From Brachybacterium sp. P6-10-X1 (GTDB lineage: Bacteria; Actinomycetota; Actinomycetes; Actinomycetales; Dermabacteraceae), in contig NZ_CP017297.1 in the NCBI RefSeq assembly GCF_001969445.1, forward strand, positions 2,728,001 through 2,792,000: a stretch of DNA of 64,000 nucleotides, given 5' to 3'. Below are positions 1-8,849 of this stretch, in pieces. Within the stretch, counting starts at the first letter, position 1. The number at the start of each line of letters is the position of its first letter. A program made the translations under genes and the position numbers. Under the pieces are notes generated by a model. It was not told the origin of the DNA, ran no database searches, and saw only the letters and a list, made by a program, of their open reading frames with translations.

Positions 1-67
1 GACGCCACGGCGCCGGGTGCTCACCCGAGCCCGCGCCGGCCACGGGCGTGGCCCTCACCGGAGGCCC

Positions 68-883
68 TCAGACCTGGGAGGAGCCGCCCTGGTAGGCGCC
101 CTGGTAGACGGCCTCGAACGGGGCGTGGCCGCCCTGGCGGTGCTCGATGGAGCTGGTGACGACGTCCTTGGCCACGCGAGCGGCCTCGAGCGGCCTCGCG
201 CCCTTGGCGAGCTCGGCGGTGACGGCGGCGGCCAGGGTGCATCCCGCGCCGGAGACCCGCTCCTGGCCGATCTTGGGGCTGCGCAGCTCGACGGTCTGCT
301 CGCCGTCGTGGAAGACGTCCACCGCGTCCTCGCCCTCGAGCACCACTCCGCCCTTGGCCAGCACGATCACGTCGTAGGTCTCATGGATGCGACGTGCCGC
401 CTCGGTGAGGTCCTCGACGGAGGAGATGCTCTCCATCCCGGACAGCGTCAGCGCCTCGAAATGGTTCGGGGTCACGAAGGTGGCCAGCGGCAGGATCTGC
501 TCCTTGAGCGCGTTGTCCGTGTCCAGGGCGGCGCCGGGCTCCTGGCCCTTGCAGATCAGCACCGGGTCCAGCACGACGTTCGTGAAGGAGCGCTCGGCGA
601 GCGACGCGGCGACGGTGTCGATCGTGGCCGGGGTGCCGAGCATGCCGATCTTGACCGTGTCGATGTCGTGCACGGCGGTGGTGGCCTCGATCTGATCGGC
701 GATCACCTGCGGCTCGACGGGCACGAAGCGGTGGGCCCAGTCGTTGCTCGGATCGAAGGAGACGATGCAGGTCAGAGCGGCGGTGCCGAAGGTCCCCAGC
801 TGATGGAACGTCTTCAGGTCGGTCTGCGCTCCGGCACCTCCGGTGGTCTCGGAGCCGGCGATGGTGAGGGCGACGTGGGTCAT
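68..883 (-). CDS. pdxK: pyridoxal/pyridoxine kinase (ThiD-like ribokinase fold)
   Basis: A 271-residue kinase that phosphorylates the B6 vitamers pyridoxal, pyridoxine and pyridoxamine in the cytoplasm. Visible motifs are the N-terminal substrate segment AGSETTGGAGAQTDLKTF (residues 9-26), KIGMLG (78-83), DPVLICKG with Cys111 in the lid, and SGAGCT with Cys215. The two cysteines match the dual-cysteine pyridoxal kinase class known from Staphylococcus aureus, which resembles the thiamin enzyme ThiD, so ThiD activity cannot be excluded. The ATG at 883 is preceded by a good AGGAAGAG ribosome site; upstream in-frame codons lack one. It is divergent from the GtrA gene. A PdxH gene lies at 26951-27619, so both B6 salvage enzymes are in the window. 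Confidence 0.88.
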   Translation of the reverse strand: MTHVALTIAGSETTGGAGAQTDLKTFHQLGTFGTAALTCIVSFDPSNDWAHRFVPVEPQVIADQIEATTAVHDIDTVKIGMLGTPATIDTVAASLAERSFTNVVLDPVLICKGQEPGAALDTDNALKEQILPLATFVTPNHFEALTLSGMESISSVEDLTEAARRIHETYDVIVLAKGGVVLEGEDAVDVFHDGEQTVELRSPKIGQERVSGAGCTLAAAVTAELAKGARPLEAARVAKDVVTSSIEHRQGGHAPFEAVYQGAYQGGSSQV

Positions 884-1135
884 GAGATCTCTTCCTGCTC
901 GATGGTCATGGGGCGCCGCTCGCGGATCGGGGCCCGGAAGGACCGTGCCCCCAGGGAATGCCGAGGGGGCGGCGCGGCGGCCGTGACCGCGCGCTCCCAG
1001 GGCGCCGACCTCTCGTCGGACCCGTCGCAACGGTCACGCCGCTCGCGCAAGGGGCTCAGAGGGTCGATGTGAGGTCCCTCCGACCCGTCGCGGCGGCAGG
1101 ACGTCGATCCTAACGCCTCGGGTACAGTGCCGGGC

Positions 1136-1672
1136 GTGCTGACGCCCGACCCGCAGGCGGAGATCGCGGACCCCACCCGGCCCGCGCCGACCCCCACGCC
1201 GCAGCGCAGCGGGGTCGGCGCCTCCCTGCGTGCCCTGTTCGACGAGCACCTGCGCTCCACGGTGAAGTTCCTGCTGGTCGGCGGGATCGTGTTCCTGCTG
1301 GATGCCGCGATGTACAACGTGCTGGTGTTCTGGCATCCCACCGACGGCTGGGGCGAGGGCCTCATGCACGGCGACCCGCTGACGGCGAAGGTGCTCACGA
1401 TCGCCGCCGCCTCGTGCCTGACCTACCTGGGCAACCGGCTGTGGACCTTCGGCGACCGCCCGCGACCGGACACCACCCGCTCGATCATGCTGTTCATCCT
1501 GATCAACGTGATCGCCTCCGGTCTGCAGCTGTCCTGCCTGGGCTTCTCGCGGTACGTACTGGGGCTGGACTCGGTGCTGGCCGACAACATCTCCGGCACC
1601 CTCATCGGGCAGGCCGTCTCGACCTCTTTCCGGTACGTCACCTACGGGCGCTTCGTCTTCCCCCGGCGCTGA
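1136..1672 (+). CDS. GtrA-family membrane protein
   Basis: A 178-residue protein with about 40 proline-rich cytosolic residues followed by four hydrophobic segments in the GtrA layout (motifs VKFLLVGGIVFLLDA, then SCLTYLGNRLWTF, ending in RYVTYGRFVF). GtrA proteins are thought to help flip or transfer lipid-linked sugars for cell-wall glycan modification, but the substrate here is unknown. A GTG at 1127 is in frame too, but the hexamer TACAGT (1123-1128) lies 7 nt before the GTG at 1136 and overlaps the earlier codon, so a leaderless start at 1136 is preferred. The aminotransferase follows 57 nt downstream on the same strand. Confidence 0.8.
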   Translation: MLTPDPQAEIADPTRPAPTPTPQRSGVGASLRALFDEHLRSTVKFLLVGGIVFLLDAAMYNVLVFWHPTDGWGEGLMHGDPLTAKVLTIAAASCLTYLGNRLWTFGDRPRPDTTRSIMLFILINVIASGLQLSCLGFSRYVLGLDSVLADNISGTLIGQAVSTSFRYVTYGRFVFPRR

Positions 1673-1729
1673 GCGCGCGGCCCCGTGAACGCTCCTCCGC
1701 CGCGGCCGGGACTCTGAGAGACTCGGGAC

Positions 1730-2953
1730 ATGGACACCACCGGCCCCTGGATGCGCGCCTCGCAGGCTGCCGGCCTGCTCGTCGACGGCGAGGCCCGCCC
1801 CACAGTATTCGCCCAGATGTCCGCGAGGGCCGTCGCGACCGGCGCGTTGAACCTGGGTCAGGGCTTCCCCGACGACGATCCGCCCGCCGTGGTGGCCGAC
1901 GCCGCGATCGCCGCGATCCGCGCCGGCCGCAACCAGTACCCGCCCGGCCCGGGAGAGTCCGAGCTGCGCGAGGCGGTCGCACGGCACCAGGCGCAGTGGT
2001 ACGGACTGCACTGGGATCCCGCGACCGAGGTGCTGGCGACCACGGGCGCCACCGAGGCGCTCGCGGCGACGATGCTGGCGCTGGTCGAACCGGGCGACGA
2101 GGTCATCACCCTCGAGCCCTTCTACGACCAGTACGCCGCGATCATCGCCCTCGCCGGCGGCGTGCACCGCACGGTCCCGCTCCGCTCGCGCACCGACGAG
2201 GCGGGCGATCTCGTGCTCGACGTCGCCGAGGAGGACCTGCGCGCCGCGTTCACCGATCGCACCCGGCTGGTGCTGGTCAACACCCCGCACAACCCCACCG
2301 GTCTGATGCTCTGGGTGGGGGCGATGCAGGCGATCGTCGAGGAGGCGACCCGGCACGATGCCCTCATCGTCACCGACGAGGTCTACGAGCACCTGACCTT
2401 CGGACCCGCGCATCTGCCGATCGCGACGCTGCCCGGCGCCCAGGACCGCACCGTCACGATCTCCTCGGCCGGCAAGACCTTCTCGGTGACCGGGTGGAAG
2501 ATCGGCTGGGTCACGGCGCGGCCGGAACTGGTCACCGCGATCCTCGGCGCGAAGCAGTGGCTGACCTACTCCTCGGGGGCGCCCTTCCAGCCGGCCGTCG
2601 CGGCCGGGCTGGCGATGCCGCCCGCGGCCTTCCATGATCTCGCCGAGGACCTTCGCGGACGCCGCGACCTGCTCCTGGACGGGCTGCGGTCGATCGGGTT
2701 GCGCGTCAGCGTGCCGGAGGCCGGGTACTTCGTGGTGGCCGACGCCGCGGCGCTCGGGGAACCCGGCGCCGCCGCTCTGTGCGAGCGTCTGCCCGCAGAG
2801 GCCGGGGTGGTGGGCATCCCGCTGTCCGCGTTCTACCGTGACGGGCGGGCCGGGGAGGCGTCCTCGTACCTGCGGCTGGCCTTCTGCAAGGACCGTCCGA
2901 CGATCGAGCAGGCCCTCGAGCGGCTCGAGGCCTGGGCGGCGCCGCGCCGCTGA
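1730..2953 (+). CDS. PLP-dependent class I/II aminotransferase
   Basis: A 407-residue fold-type I aminotransferase. NTPHNPTG (184-191) binds the cofactor region, DEVYE lies near 216-220, and SSAGKTFSVTGWKIGW holds the PLP lysine at Lys249. The sequence is closest in style to the DapC / kynurenine / methionine aminotransferase group (YbdL-like), so N-succinyl-diaminopimelate or aromatic/methionine transamination are candidate roles; the motifs alone do not decide the substrate. The ATG at 1730 has no Shine-Dalgarno but has a -10-like GAGACT ending 6 nt before it, so a leaderless start is possible. The gene ends 58 nt from a convergent gene. Confidence 0.85.
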   Translation: MDTTGPWMRASQAAGLLVDGEARPTVFAQMSARAVATGALNLGQGFPDDDPPAVVADAAIAAIRAGRNQYPPGPGESELREAVARHQAQWYGLHWDPATEVLATTGATEALAATMLALVEPGDEVITLEPFYDQYAAIIALAGGVHRTVPLRSRTDEAGDLVLDVAEEDLRAAFTDRTRLVLVNTPHNPTGLMLWVGAMQAIVEEATRHDALIVTDEVYEHLTFGPAHLPIATLPGAQDRTVTISSAGKTFSVTGWKIGWVTARPELVTAILGAKQWLTYSSGAPFQPAVAAGLAMPPAAFHDLAEDLRGRRDLLLDGLRSIGLRVSVPEAGYFVVADAAALGEPGAAALCERLPAEAGVVGIPLSAFYRDGRAGEASSYLRLAFCKDRPTIEQALERLEAWAAPRR

Positions 2954-3011
2954 GCCGGGGTCCGGGCCACCTCGCCTCCGCCGTGGTCAGGACGCCCGCC
3001 CGGCCCTCCGG

Positions 3012-4037
3012 TCAGGACGCGGCGACCCAGACGGGGTCTGCGGAGAAGTCCATCAGCGCCTTCACGGTGAACGCCCCGTCCTGGATCTGGTCCTTCGGGA
3101 CGATCATCCCGATCTCCCACTCACCGGTCCCGCCGTCGTGCAGGGTGCCGACGTCCAGCCAGTCGTTCGGCGTCATCGCGTACTCGTCGCTGTACGTGTT
3201 CCCGGCGCTCGAGACGTACTCGACCATCAGCGTGAGGCCCGGCTCGGCCGTGCCGGAGCCGTGATACGTCATCGTCACCGGGACCAGGATGTACGTCTCG
3301 TCCTCCCCCGGCTCGGGATTCGAGCCGCTGACAGCCATGACCTCATCGGTCGCGTCCCAGTTCACCGTGCCGATCGCGACCTCGAGCTCGCCGCCGTCGC
3401 CGTCCTCGATCGTGAAGGTGTCGCCGAGCGCGTAGGGCGAGTCCTTGGTCCCGGCGTCGCTCGCGGCGGCGTCGTCGGTCGCCTCGTCGGTCGCCTCGTC
3501 CGAGGTCTCCTCGGCGGTGGCCTCCTCGGACGTCGCCTCCTGCGCGGTCTCGTCGTCGGTCGCCTCCTCGGTAGCTCCCTCGGTCGCTTCTTCGGACGTC
3601 TGCTCGTCGGCGGACTCCGCCTGCGTGGTCTCCTCACCGCCGGTCCGCTCCTCACCTCCCCGCGTGAACAGGAAGATGCCGCCGCCGACGATCACGAGCA
3701 GCAGCACCAGCAGAGCGCAGCCGGCGCAGACGATGATCGCGACCTTGCCGGGGCCCTTGTTCTGCGGACCCTGCGGCGCCGGACCCGCTCCGGTGTCCCC
3801 GTAGCCCGGCGCGAACGATCCGCCGTGACCGAAGCCGTCGGACTGTCCCTGGCCGTAACCGCCGTTCGGGGAGGGCTGGCCGTACCCGCCGGGCTGCCCC
3901 GGACCATAACCGCCGTTCGGAGACGGCGGGCCGTACCCGCCGGGCTGCCCCGGACCATAACCGCCGTTCGGGGAGGGCTGGCCGTAAGGATCCTCGGACG
4001 GGGGTCGGCCCCACTCGTTCTGCGGTGGCTGCGACAT
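3012..4037 (-). CDS. membrane-anchored protein with Gly/Pro/Tyr-rich head and DUF4352-like domain
   Basis: A 341-residue protein in four parts: a cytosolic head made of GGYGPGQPGGYG-type repeats; one transmembrane helix (KVAIIVCAGCALLVLLLVIV); a long external Glu/Thr/Ala/Asp-rich linker; and a C-terminal beta-rich domain resembling DUF4352 (TYILVPVTMTYHGSG, later GEWEIGMIVPKDQI). It is one of three related proteins here (also 6604-7275 and 7443-8336). The domain usually sits outside the membrane; function is unknown. The ATG at 4037 is supported by a GGAGGA site; an in-frame Met 29 codons upstream has no such support. Confidence 0.8.
   Translation of the reverse strand: MSQPPQNEWGRPPSEDPYGQPSPNGGYGPGQPGGYGPPSPNGGYGPGQPGGYGQPSPNGGYGQGQSDGFGHGGSFAPGYGDTGAGPAPQGPQNKGPGKVAIIVCAGCALLVLLLVIVGGGIFLFTRGGEERTGGEETTQAESADEQTSEEATEGATEEATDDETAQEATSEEATAEETSDEATDEATDDAAASDAGTKDSPYALGDTFTIEDGDGGELEVAIGTVNWDATDEVMAVSGSNPEPGEDETYILVPVTMTYHGSGTAEPGLTLMVEYVSSAGNTYSDEYAMTPNDWLDVGTLHDGGTGEWEIGMIVPKDQIQDGAFTVKALMDFSADPVWVAAS
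3856..3986. repeat. 51-bp tandem repeat inside the anchored protein gene
   Basis: The sequence TAACCGCCGTTCGG recurs at 3856, 3907 and 3958, exactly 51 bp apart, giving two full copies and a partial third. Each unit encodes 17 residues of the form QPSPNGGYGPGQPGGYG on the minus strand. The period is a multiple of three, so copy-number change would keep the frame. Confidence 0.9.
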
Positions 4038-4228
4038 GGTCTCCTCCGGCGCCGCACGCGCAGCGCCGTCCCCTCTCTTGTGGCGGGACTGCGTGGCATC
4101 GGCCTCCCACGGCTCGATCGCCACATCGTACGTCTCATCACCCCGTGCTCCGGCGGACGACGGGGCGCCGTCGCATCACGATGCGGTGACGGCTCCCCTC
4201 GGCTCACCCGGTGACGGCGACCCTCGCC

Positions 4229-6436
4229 TCACCTCGACGCGGTGAACAGCTCCCCGTGGAAGCTGCGGTCAGCGGCCCTGTGCGCCGCCCCGGAGGCATC
4301 GAGGTAGGGGGTCACCCCGCCGCGATGCCGCGGGAAGCCGGCGCCGAGGATCAGCGCCAGGTCGATCTGCTCGGGGCGCTCCACGACGCCGCTGTCCAGC
4401 ATCACCGCGATCTCCTCGGCGAGGCCGTCGCGGACCCGCTCGAGCAGGGCGTCCCCGACGAGAGCCTGGCCGGGAACCGGCGCGGCATCGGCGGCGAAGG
4501 TCTCGGCCACCGTCGGGGAGACCGGCGGGTGCACGGCCGTCTTGCTGTGCTCGGTGAAGCGGGCCTGCTTCTCCGCCATGGCGTGCAGCCCCGGCGAGGC
4601 ATGGAAGCGGTCCCCGAGTTCCTCGGCGAGCACGGCCCCGACGTGGTCGGCGACCCCCAGCCCCACCAGGTCCAGCAGGGTGAAGGGACGCATCGGCATC
4701 CCGAGCGCGTCCAGGGATGCATCGACCTCGGCCGGGTCCGCCCCCGCGTCCAGGGAGGCGAGCACCGCACCGAGCACGCGGAACAGCAGGCGGTTGACGA
4801 TGAAGCCGGGGGCGTCGGCGCTGCGCACGCCGAACTTGCGCAGACGGCGCACCACCTCGAGACCGGTGGCGAGGGTCCGCTCGTCGGTCGCCTCGGTGTG
4901 GATCACCTCGACCAGCGGCATCTTGGCGACAGGATTGAAGAAGTGCAGTCCGACGACCCGCTCCGGATGGGTGAGGCCCTCGCTCATCCGCGTCACCGAC
5001 AGCGAGGAGGTGTTCGTGACCAGGAGCGCCTCGGGATCGAGCACGCTCTCGAGGTCGGCGAAGACGGACTTCTTGATCGCCAGCACCTCGGGGACGGCCT
5101 CGAGCACGAGGTCGCAGCCGGCGAGCTCCTGCAGGTCGGTGGTCGCCGAGAGCGAGCCGGCGACCTGGGTGGCGGTGTCCTCGTCGATCCGCCCGTGGGC
5201 GGCGGTCTTGGCGATGACGTCGCGCGCGGCGGCCAGACCCTTGGCGGCGATCGACTCGTCGAGGTCACGCATGACCACCGGGACCTGGAGGCCCAGCGCC
5301 AGCTGCGCGGCGATCTGCGAGGCCATCAGCCCGGCGCCCGCCACGCCGACGCGCCGGATCTCGCGGGCCCCCTCGACGGGGTGTCGGCCGGGCTTGCCGC
5401 GACGCAGCAGCTCGGCGGAGTACATCGAGGCCGCGGCGGCGTCGGAGCGGACCAGCTCTCCGAGCGCCTCGGCCTCGCGCCGGAGCGCCTCGGGCAGGCT
5501 GGAGCCGGGCAGCTTCTGCAGCAGAGAGAGAGCACGGCCGACGGCGGGGGCTCCCTGCCCCTCGAGGCGGGCGGCCCAGGTGCGACGGGTCTCGGCGCTG
5601 CCGTGCGGGGCATCGAGCGCGTCCAGCAGCGCCTCGGCCTCGGGGGTGTCGGCACCGGGCAGCGGGGCGGTGCGCCCGCCCCAGGCGCCGGGGACGGCGG
5701 AGGTGGGGTCCGCAGCGGCTTCGACGACCGTCGGATCGACCACGTCGGTGTCGGCTTCGTCGACGTCCACGTGCGCGGCGACCAGGGCCGCGAACTCGTC
5801 GAGCGCCTCGTCCAGGTCGGCGGCGATCTCGTCGACCAGTCCGTCCTCGAAGGCCTGGTCGGCGGTCAGCTGCTTGTCGCGGGCGGGGTCCTCGAGGATC
5901 ATCCGCACCGCGGTCTCGGGGCCCACGACGGACTGCAGCAGGGTGGTGCCGCCCCAGCCGGGCAGGATCCCGAGGCTCGTCTCGGGCACGCCGATCCCCT
6001 TGACGTCGGGGGCGACGGTGCGCACGTCGGCCATCAGCGAGATCTCGAGGCCGCCGCCGAGCGCGGCGCCGTTGAGATGGGCGAGCACCGGCACGGGGCT
6101 GGTGCGGACACGGACCTGAAGGTCATGGGCGGCCCTGGTCATGGTCTCGACGTGCTGGACCGCAGTGGGATCGGCAAACATCGACAGGTCGGCGCCGGCG
6201 AGGAACACACGACCGGTCCCGGTCAGGGCGATCGCCTGGATCTCCCCGGCCTCGGCACGGTCGAGCGCGGTGGAGACGGCGTCGGTGACGGCGACGATGG
6301 AACGGGGCCCGAGGGTCGCGGGGCGCTTCTCCTCCCCCTCGGGCGGGGCGAAGGTCAGCACGGCCACCGTTCCCAGCCCGGGATGCTCGCGATCCTCGAT
6401 GAGGACTCGGGTGACGTGCTCGGTGTAGCTGCTCAT
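4229..6436 (-). CDS. fadB: fatty-acid oxidation multienzyme (enoyl-CoA hydratase / 3-hydroxyacyl-CoA dehydrogenase)
   Basis: A 735-residue FadB/FadJ-type enzyme for the middle steps of beta-oxidation. The N-terminal crotonase domain has the oxyanion segment FLAGADLSMF and the two catalytic glutamates, Glu131 in GGGLE and Glu152 in VPETSLGILPGWGG. The NAD-binding domain starts with GVAGAGLMASQIA (365-377); HFFNPVAKMPLVEV contains the dehydrogenase His498, and SADAPGFIVNRLL follows. Length fits the alpha subunit of the complex. The ATG at 6436 follows an AAAGG site. It stands alone between two anchored-protein genes; the likely thiolase partner is not adjacent (16143-17360). Confidence 0.93.
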   Translation of the reverse strand: MSSYTEHVTRVLIEDREHPGLGTVAVLTFAPPEGEEKRPATLGPRSIVAVTDAVSTALDRAEAGEIQAIALTGTGRVFLAGADLSMFADPTAVQHVETMTRAAHDLQVRVRTSPVPVLAHLNGAALGGGLEISLMADVRTVAPDVKGIGVPETSLGILPGWGGTTLLQSVVGPETAVRMILEDPARDKQLTADQAFEDGLVDEIAADLDEALDEFAALVAAHVDVDEADTDVVDPTVVEAAADPTSAVPGAWGGRTAPLPGADTPEAEALLDALDAPHGSAETRRTWAARLEGQGAPAVGRALSLLQKLPGSSLPEALRREAEALGELVRSDAAAASMYSAELLRRGKPGRHPVEGAREIRRVGVAGAGLMASQIAAQLALGLQVPVVMRDLDESIAAKGLAAARDVIAKTAAHGRIDEDTATQVAGSLSATTDLQELAGCDLVLEAVPEVLAIKKSVFADLESVLDPEALLVTNTSSLSVTRMSEGLTHPERVVGLHFFNPVAKMPLVEVIHTEATDERTLATGLEVVRRLRKFGVRSADAPGFIVNRLLFRVLGAVLASLDAGADPAEVDASLDALGMPMRPFTLLDLVGLGVADHVGAVLAEELGDRFHASPGLHAMAEKQARFTEHSKTAVHPPVSPTVAETFAADAAPVPGQALVGDALLERVRDGLAEEIAVMLDSGVVERPEQIDLALILGAGFPRHRGGVTPYLDASGAAHRAADRSFHGELFTASR

Positions 6437-6603
6437 CAGTGACCTTTCGCGATCTCGTCGTCGAGGGCAGGCGGATCCCCGCACGGTTGTCTGATACCGC
6501 GGGTTTCAGGTAGATCATGCCTCAGAACGGCCTCCGGTGTCCACCATGGGCCGCGAGCCGGGGAGCCCTCGGGCCACTCTCTCGATCACGCCGATCGCGC
6601 CGC

Positions 6604-7275
6604 TCACGCCGCCTCGATCCAGGTGCGCTCCCCCATGCCGTTCTGGGCGTCGTCGGTGATCACGAAGTGTCCGTTCTCGGGCGCATCCTGCGGGAGCGTG
6701 AACACGAACGACTCCTGGAATCTCTCGCCGTCCGCGACCTCGACGGGCACGTCCCCGGTCTGCTCCGTGACGACGAAGGTGCGCGAGAGATTGCCGCCGT
6801 CGGGCCCCACGTACTGGACGTCGATCCAGCTGAAGGTCTCCAGCACGCCGTCTCCGTGGTATGTCACGTCGACGAGGACCTCGATGTACGTCATCCCTGG
6901 ATCCGGCGCCCCGTTGGACTCGCTGGCCGCGGCGACCTCCTCGGTCGCATCCCCGTCGACCTCGGTGACGGCGATCTCGGCCTCGCCGGGGAACGAGTCG
7001 GGGGCGACGTAGGGGAAGGTCGTGCCGAGCGGGATCGCCGCGGAGCGCCCCGCGGGAGCTGTCTCCAGCACGTTCGGCGTCTCGCGGGCGGCGGGCTCGG
7101 TCGGCACGTCGGTGACCGCCCGCACGCTGAAGAAGCCCCCGATGCCGAGGACCAGTCCGAGGATCACCGAGGCGCAGCCGACCGTCAGGGAGAACGACGA
7201 GCGCGAGCCGGACTCGGACTGCAACTGCGTCGGGGCCCCGGGGCCGAGCGGCTCTGTCGGTGGCGTCTGGTTCAT
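6604..7275 (-). CDS. membrane-anchored DUF4352-like protein (paralogue 2)
   Basis: A 223-residue protein with a short polar head, one transmembrane helix (FSLTVGCASVILGLVLGIGGFF) and an extracellular beta domain containing TYIEVLVDVTYHGDG and ESFVFTLPQDAPENG. The central TY-I-x-V-x-V-T-YHGxG pattern and the C-terminal phrase match the protein at 3012-4037, so the two are paralogues. The ATG at 7275 starts the natural hydrophilic head; the 17 in-frame codons upstream are Arg/Ala-rich and look non-coding. No strong ribosome site is visible. Function unknown. Confidence 0.75.
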   Translation of the reverse strand: MNQTPPTEPLGPGAPTQLQSESGSRSSFSLTVGCASVILGLVLGIGGFFSVRAVTDVPTEPAARETPNVLETAPAGRSAAIPLGTTFPYVAPDSFPGEAEIAVTEVDGDATEEVAAASESNGAPDPGMTYIEVLVDVTYHGDGVLETFSWIDVQYVGPDGGNLSRTFVVTEQTGDVPVEVADGERFQESFVFTLPQDAPENGHFVITDDAQNGMGERTWIEAA

Positions 7276-7442
7276 GGTGGCCCGTCGCGCGGTGCGCCGC
7301 GCTGCCCTTCTCAGCGCGGCAGGCATCGGCCGCGCAGGCGGGCGGCCACCGTCACGCTAGCGCACTCGGAGCCCTGCCCCGCGAACGGCATGGGCCGGTG
7401 CCCGGTCGTGGCGCACGTCAGCCGGCGGCATCGTGGCGCACG

Positions 7443-8336
7443 TCAGCCGACGGCATAGTAGAGCGCCTCACCGCTGTAGGTCTCCACCCCGAGCCGGAAG
7501 CCCTCCAGATCTTCCTCGGGCACCACGAACACGCTGTGGAACTCGGCGCTCTCGCCGCTGCCCAGCGGAGGCACCTCCTGCATCGGGTCGGGCACCAGCC
7601 CCGGAGCGACGTCCCGGAGGTAGGCCTGGTCGGTCTCCCCGGTCAGCCACAGCTCCTCGACCGGGGCGAGCTGGCCGGGCCCGTCATAGCGGACCTCGTA
7701 GGTGACGGCGACCAGCCGGTAGCCGTCCTGGGCGACGTCGACCCCGTCGGCCCCGGGCAGGGTGGCATCCGGGTCGACCTCGAGCCCCCGCACGCTGATC
7801 GTGCCGTCGGTCCAGGCGCGCCAGCTGAAGGTGTGCTCGCCGATCTGCGCCGGATCCTCGTAACCGCCGGTCCCGTCGCGCAGCTCGGCGCCGGCGGAGT
7901 CCGTGACCACGCCGGGCCGGCTCTGCTGCTGCCCGCTGCCCTCCGACGGGGTCGACCCGGCCGACGGAGGCGGCGGAGCCGCCGTCGGTGCAGGATCCCC
8001 CTCGGTCAGCCGCAGCACGCCCCCGACCACCAGGAAGACCGTGCCGATCAGGGCGACCGCCTGCAGGGCGACGATCGCGACGATGGACCAGGCAGGCAGC
8101 GTGCGGGGGGTCTGTTCGGCCTCGTCCTCAGCGGGGTACTCGAAGCGGGGCGCCCCGAAGCCCGCCCCGTCGGGCCCAGCGACGGCGGATCCGTCGCAGG
8201 CCCCGCCGGCCGACCCGCCGTCCCCGTCGGACCGGGGATCGCGGCGGCGATCGGGCAGCTCGAGGACGTCCGGCTCCGACGGGACGGACGTGTCCTCCCA
8301 GTCGTACCCGGCCGACCTCCCCCGCGGCTGCGTCAT
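7443..8336 (-). CDS. membrane-anchored DUF4352-like protein (paralogue 3)
   Basis: A 297-residue protein: an acidic cytosolic head of about 75 residues, one transmembrane helix (SIVAIVALQAVALIGTVFLVVGG), a proline/serine-rich spacer and a beta-rich C-terminal domain (YRLVAVTYEVRYDGPG, then EFHSVFVVPEEDLEG). The layout and the 'visible VTY...YDG' strand place it with the two upstream paralogues, though it is more diverged. TATGCT on the minus strand (8343-8348) ends 6 nt from the ATG at 8336, suggesting a leaderless transcript. It is divergent from the ArsR gene. Function unknown. Confidence 0.75.
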   Translation of the reverse strand: MTQPRGRSAGYDWEDTSVPSEPDVLELPDRRRDPRSDGDGGSAGGACDGSAVAGPDGAGFGAPRFEYPAEDEAEQTPRTLPAWSIVAIVALQAVALIGTVFLVVGGVLRLTEGDPAPTAAPPPPSAGSTPSEGSGQQQSRPGVVTDSAGAELRDGTGGYEDPAQIGEHTFSWRAWTDGTISVRGLEVDPDATLPGADGVDVAQDGYRLVAVTYEVRYDGPGQLAPVEELWLTGETDQAYLRDVAPGLVPDPMQEVPPLGSGESAEFHSVFVVPEEDLEGFRLGVETYSGEALYYAVG

Positions 8337-8382
8337 GGACCGAGCATAGGGCTCTCGGGCGACCGGGAGCACCTCTTGCTAT

Positions 8383-8405
8383 CTACAACCTATTGGTTGT
8401 AGGTT
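8383..8405 (+). promoter_or_regulatory. ArsR operator overlapping a leaderless -10 element
   Basis: A perfect palindrome, CTACAACC (8383-8390), spacer TATT, GGTTGTAG (8395-8402). Its right end overlaps TAGGTT (8400-8405), which stands 6 nt before the ATG at 8412. Repressor bound here would cover the -10 region, as expected for autoregulation by the ArsR protein encoded next. The palindrome is seen directly; the protein match is inferred. Confidence 0.82.
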
Positions 8406-8411
8406 TGCGCC

Positions 8412-8849
8412 ATGCATCGGATCGACGACGACCGGGCCGACGCCTGGTTCCACGCCCTCTCGGACCGCACGCGCCGCGACATCCTGCAGCGGGTACTGAC
8501 GGGAGAGCAGTCGGTCTCCGCCCTGGCCAGGAATTACTCCATGAGCCTGACCGCGGTGCAGAAGCACGTCGCGGTGCTCGAGGGTGCCGGCCTGATCATC
8601 AGGCGTCGTCACGGGCGGGAGACCCTGGCCCGCGGCGACGCCGAGACCCTCCGCTCCGCCTCCGATCTCCTGACCGAGCTGGAAGCGATCCAGCGCGAGC
8701 ACATCGCTCGCATCGATGAGTTCCTGGCCGCCGAGACCGACTCGGCCCCGACCGACCCCGCTTCGTCCGACCCCGCTTCGGCCGACCCACCCCACCGGAA
8801 GGACCGACCATGCCTGTCACCGACATCCGCCACGATCTCGACGCCCTGA
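8412..8849 (+). CDS. ArsR-family transcriptional repressor
   Basis: A 145-residue winged-helix regulator. FHALSDRTRRDILQRVL opens the domain and the recognition helix is in SMSLTAVQKHVAVLEGAGLI; RRRHGRETLARG is the wing. No cysteine-rich metal site is present, so it belongs to the subgroup paired with SRPBCC proteins rather than the metal sensors. The last 40 nt overlap the start of the next gene in another frame, so the pair is co-transcribed and probably coupled. A palindrome covering the -10 element suggests it represses itself and the SRPBCC gene. The Asp/Pro/Ser tail after residue 110 looks disordered. Confidence 0.87.
   Translation: MHRIDDDRADAWFHALSDRTRRDILQRVLTGEQSVSALARNYSMSLTAVQKHVAVLEGAGLIIRRRHGRETLARGDAETLRSASDLLTELEAIQREHIARIDEFLAAETDSAPTDPASSDPASADPPHRKDRPCLSPTSATISTP

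Noticed and set aside
1..67. Possible gene end at the left edge
   Set aside because: The stretch is too short and no frame shows a recognisable C-terminus.
884..1126. Possible TPP riboswitch upstream of the ThiD-like kinase
   Set aside because: No CTGAGA/ACCTGATC core on the minus strand, and the protein is better explained as pyridoxal kinase.
3856..3986. Regularly spaced repeats that might be an array
   Set aside because: They are 51-bp in-frame coding repeats of a Gly/Pro/Tyr-rich protein.
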